A program made the translations under genes and the position numbers. Shown here in pieces: positions 63,224 through 64,000 of a stretch of 64,000 nucleotides of DNA. The stretch lies in NCBI GenBank assembly GCA_913057175.1, contig CAJXNP010000013.1, forward strand, positions 186,001 through 250,000, given 5' to 3'. The notes under the pieces were generated by a model, which did not search any database, had not been told where the DNA came from, and saw nothing but the letters and a program-made list of their open reading frames with translations. Position 1 is the stretch's first letter, and every line of letters begins with the position of its first letter. Source of the stretch: an uncultured Cytophagales bacterium. GTDB taxonomy: Bacteria; Bacteroidota; Bacteroidia; Cytophagales; Cyclobacteriaceae.

Positions 63224-64000
63224 ATGAAAGAATTGAAATTGTTAGCCTTACTTATTTTAACCACCACTTTTTCATTTGGCCAGGAAAAGGAAGATGCAAA
63301 AGCAGATCAACCATTAAACATTATCCTGATGATTGGTGACGGAATGGGGTTGTCACAGATCTCGGCAGGAATTTACTTTGGTGATGGGCCTTCAAGTTTC
63401 GAGCGTTTTCCTGTAGTGGGGCTTAGCAAGACATCTTCCGGGAGTCATAAAATTACGGATTCAGCAGCAGGAGCTACCGCATTTTCTTGTGGAGAGAAAA
63501 CCTACAACGGAGCCATCGGAATGAATATGGATAAAGAGCCATCAGAAAATATTGTGGAAATTCTATCGAGGGTTGATTATCAAACCGGTGTGGTTGTAAC
63601 GTCTTCCGTAACACATGCTACTCCTGCCTCCTTTTATGCGCATGTAATATCAAGAAGTATGGATGAAGAGATTGCAAGACAACTATTTTTGTCTGAGATT
63701 GATTTTTTCGCGGGTGGGGGACTGGATTTTTTCACTCGTCGAAAAGATTCCGTTGACCTGCTCCAAGTTCCCGGGGTTGATTTTGAAATTCAAACAAAAA
63801 AATTGCTTTCGCCGAGAAGTTTAAGACCTGATAAAAAGTATGGGATCTTGTTAGCTGCTGATGGCATGCCGACTATGATTGAGGGTAGGGGTGATTTCCT
63901 TTCCGATGCAGTTGAGCTGTCTCTTGCATATTTTGAAAAAGTAGGCAAGCCTTATTTCCTCATGATCGAAGGTTCGCAAATTGATTGGGGTGGTCATGAC
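63224..64000 (+). CDS. Alkaline phosphatase (PhoA family), 5' part
   Basis: The first 259 residues, cut off by the window end. Signal peptide (ending FSFGQ), metal motif IILMIGDGMGLSQ (Asp39), nucleophile TDSAAGATAFSCG (Ser80), SSVTHATPASFYAHV (metal ligands Thr130-His131 region), and EGSQIDWGGHD at the edge. These are the conserved PhoA-type blocks in order. TATATTTG (63189-63196) about 28 bases upstream is a probable -7 box, with a weak -33. No phosphate operator is recognised. Confidence 0.92.
   Translation, partial: MKELKLLALLILTTTFSFGQEKEDAKADQPLNIILMIGDGMGLSQISAGIYFGDGPSSFERFPVVGLSKTSSGSHKITDSAAGATAFSCGEKTYNGAIGMNMDKEPSENIVEILSRVDYQTGVVVTSSVTHATPASFYAHVISRSMDEEIARQLFLSEIDFFAGGGLDFFTRRKDSVDLLQVPGVDFEIQTKKLLSPRSLRPDKKYGILLAADGMPTMIEGRGDFLSDAVELSLAYFEKVGKPYFLMIEGSQIDWGGHD

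Overview
The window is a 64 kb piece of a Bacteroidota chromosome, most likely a free-living, marine-type member of the Cytophagia or Saprospiria (the lineage is inferred). The support is: two proteins with type IX secretion C-terminal domains, promoters of the TTG-N19-TAnnTTTG class, many lipoproteins and signal peptides without Shine-Dalgarno sequences, an ArgF' carbamoyltransferase in place of OTCase, Porin_10, DUF4251, DUF3570 and DUF4266 families, a TonB receptor with a carboxypeptidase-like N-terminal domain, and TTG start codons. No rRNA, tRNA, CRISPR array, transposase or phage gene was recognised.

Layout. 1-5.9 kb: a protealysin-like M4 peptidase overlapping a gene for an emfourin-type inhibitor, a lipoprotein esterase, DUF4251, DinB-like and surface proteins. 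5.9-12.3 kb (minus): a P-type Ca2+ ATPase, a GT2 glycosyltransferase and a TonB-dependent receptor. 12.3-15.6 kb (minus): a thioredoxin / ApbE / DUF4266 / DUF3570 cluster of unknown overall function plus a very small T9SS-tailed protein. 15.7-17.6 kb: an ArnT-like glycosyltransferase. 17.8-23.3 kb (minus): a tight three-gene operon (Kre9-like protein, 1185-residue cadherin/T9SS protein, secreted caspase-like peptidase) ending at a strong hairpin terminator. 23.6-27.7 kb: SMC and a small membrane protein.

27.7-35.0 kb: an arginine operon (GNAT, argG, argC, argF', argB, argE, argH; no argD) behind a good promoter and a leader containing short reading frames rich in Arg codons, so arginine-dependent attenuation is proposed. 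The specificity residue of ArgF' is Ala90, which argues for N-succinylornithine as substrate. 35.0-39 kb: an LsrG-like monooxygenase coupled to an Fe-alcohol dehydrogenase, then a BlaI/BlaR1-type regulator pair with palindromic operator candidates at both ends. 39.1-41.5 kb: surface glycan genes. 41.6-49.5 kb (minus): MBL hydrolase, GH3 glucosidase, fused OtsA-OtsB, a DnaQ-like exonuclease and Mpl. 49.6-52.3 kb: dnaB with an endonuclease-containing intein inside the P-loop. 52.4-58.8 kb: TPR protein, zinc-ribbon protein, Nif3-like protein, LpxK and a Porin_10 protein. 58.9-64 kb: three exported proteins of unknown role, a 44-bp composite tandem repeat, MiaE, MenC (menaquinone pathway) and the start of an alkaline phosphatase cut by the window end.

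The strongest leads are the Arg-codon leader of the arginine operon, the overlapping peptidase/inhibitor pair, the DUF4266/DUF3570/ApbE/thioredoxin cluster, the caspase-cadherin-Kre9 operon, the DnaB intein and the BlaI-type operator set.
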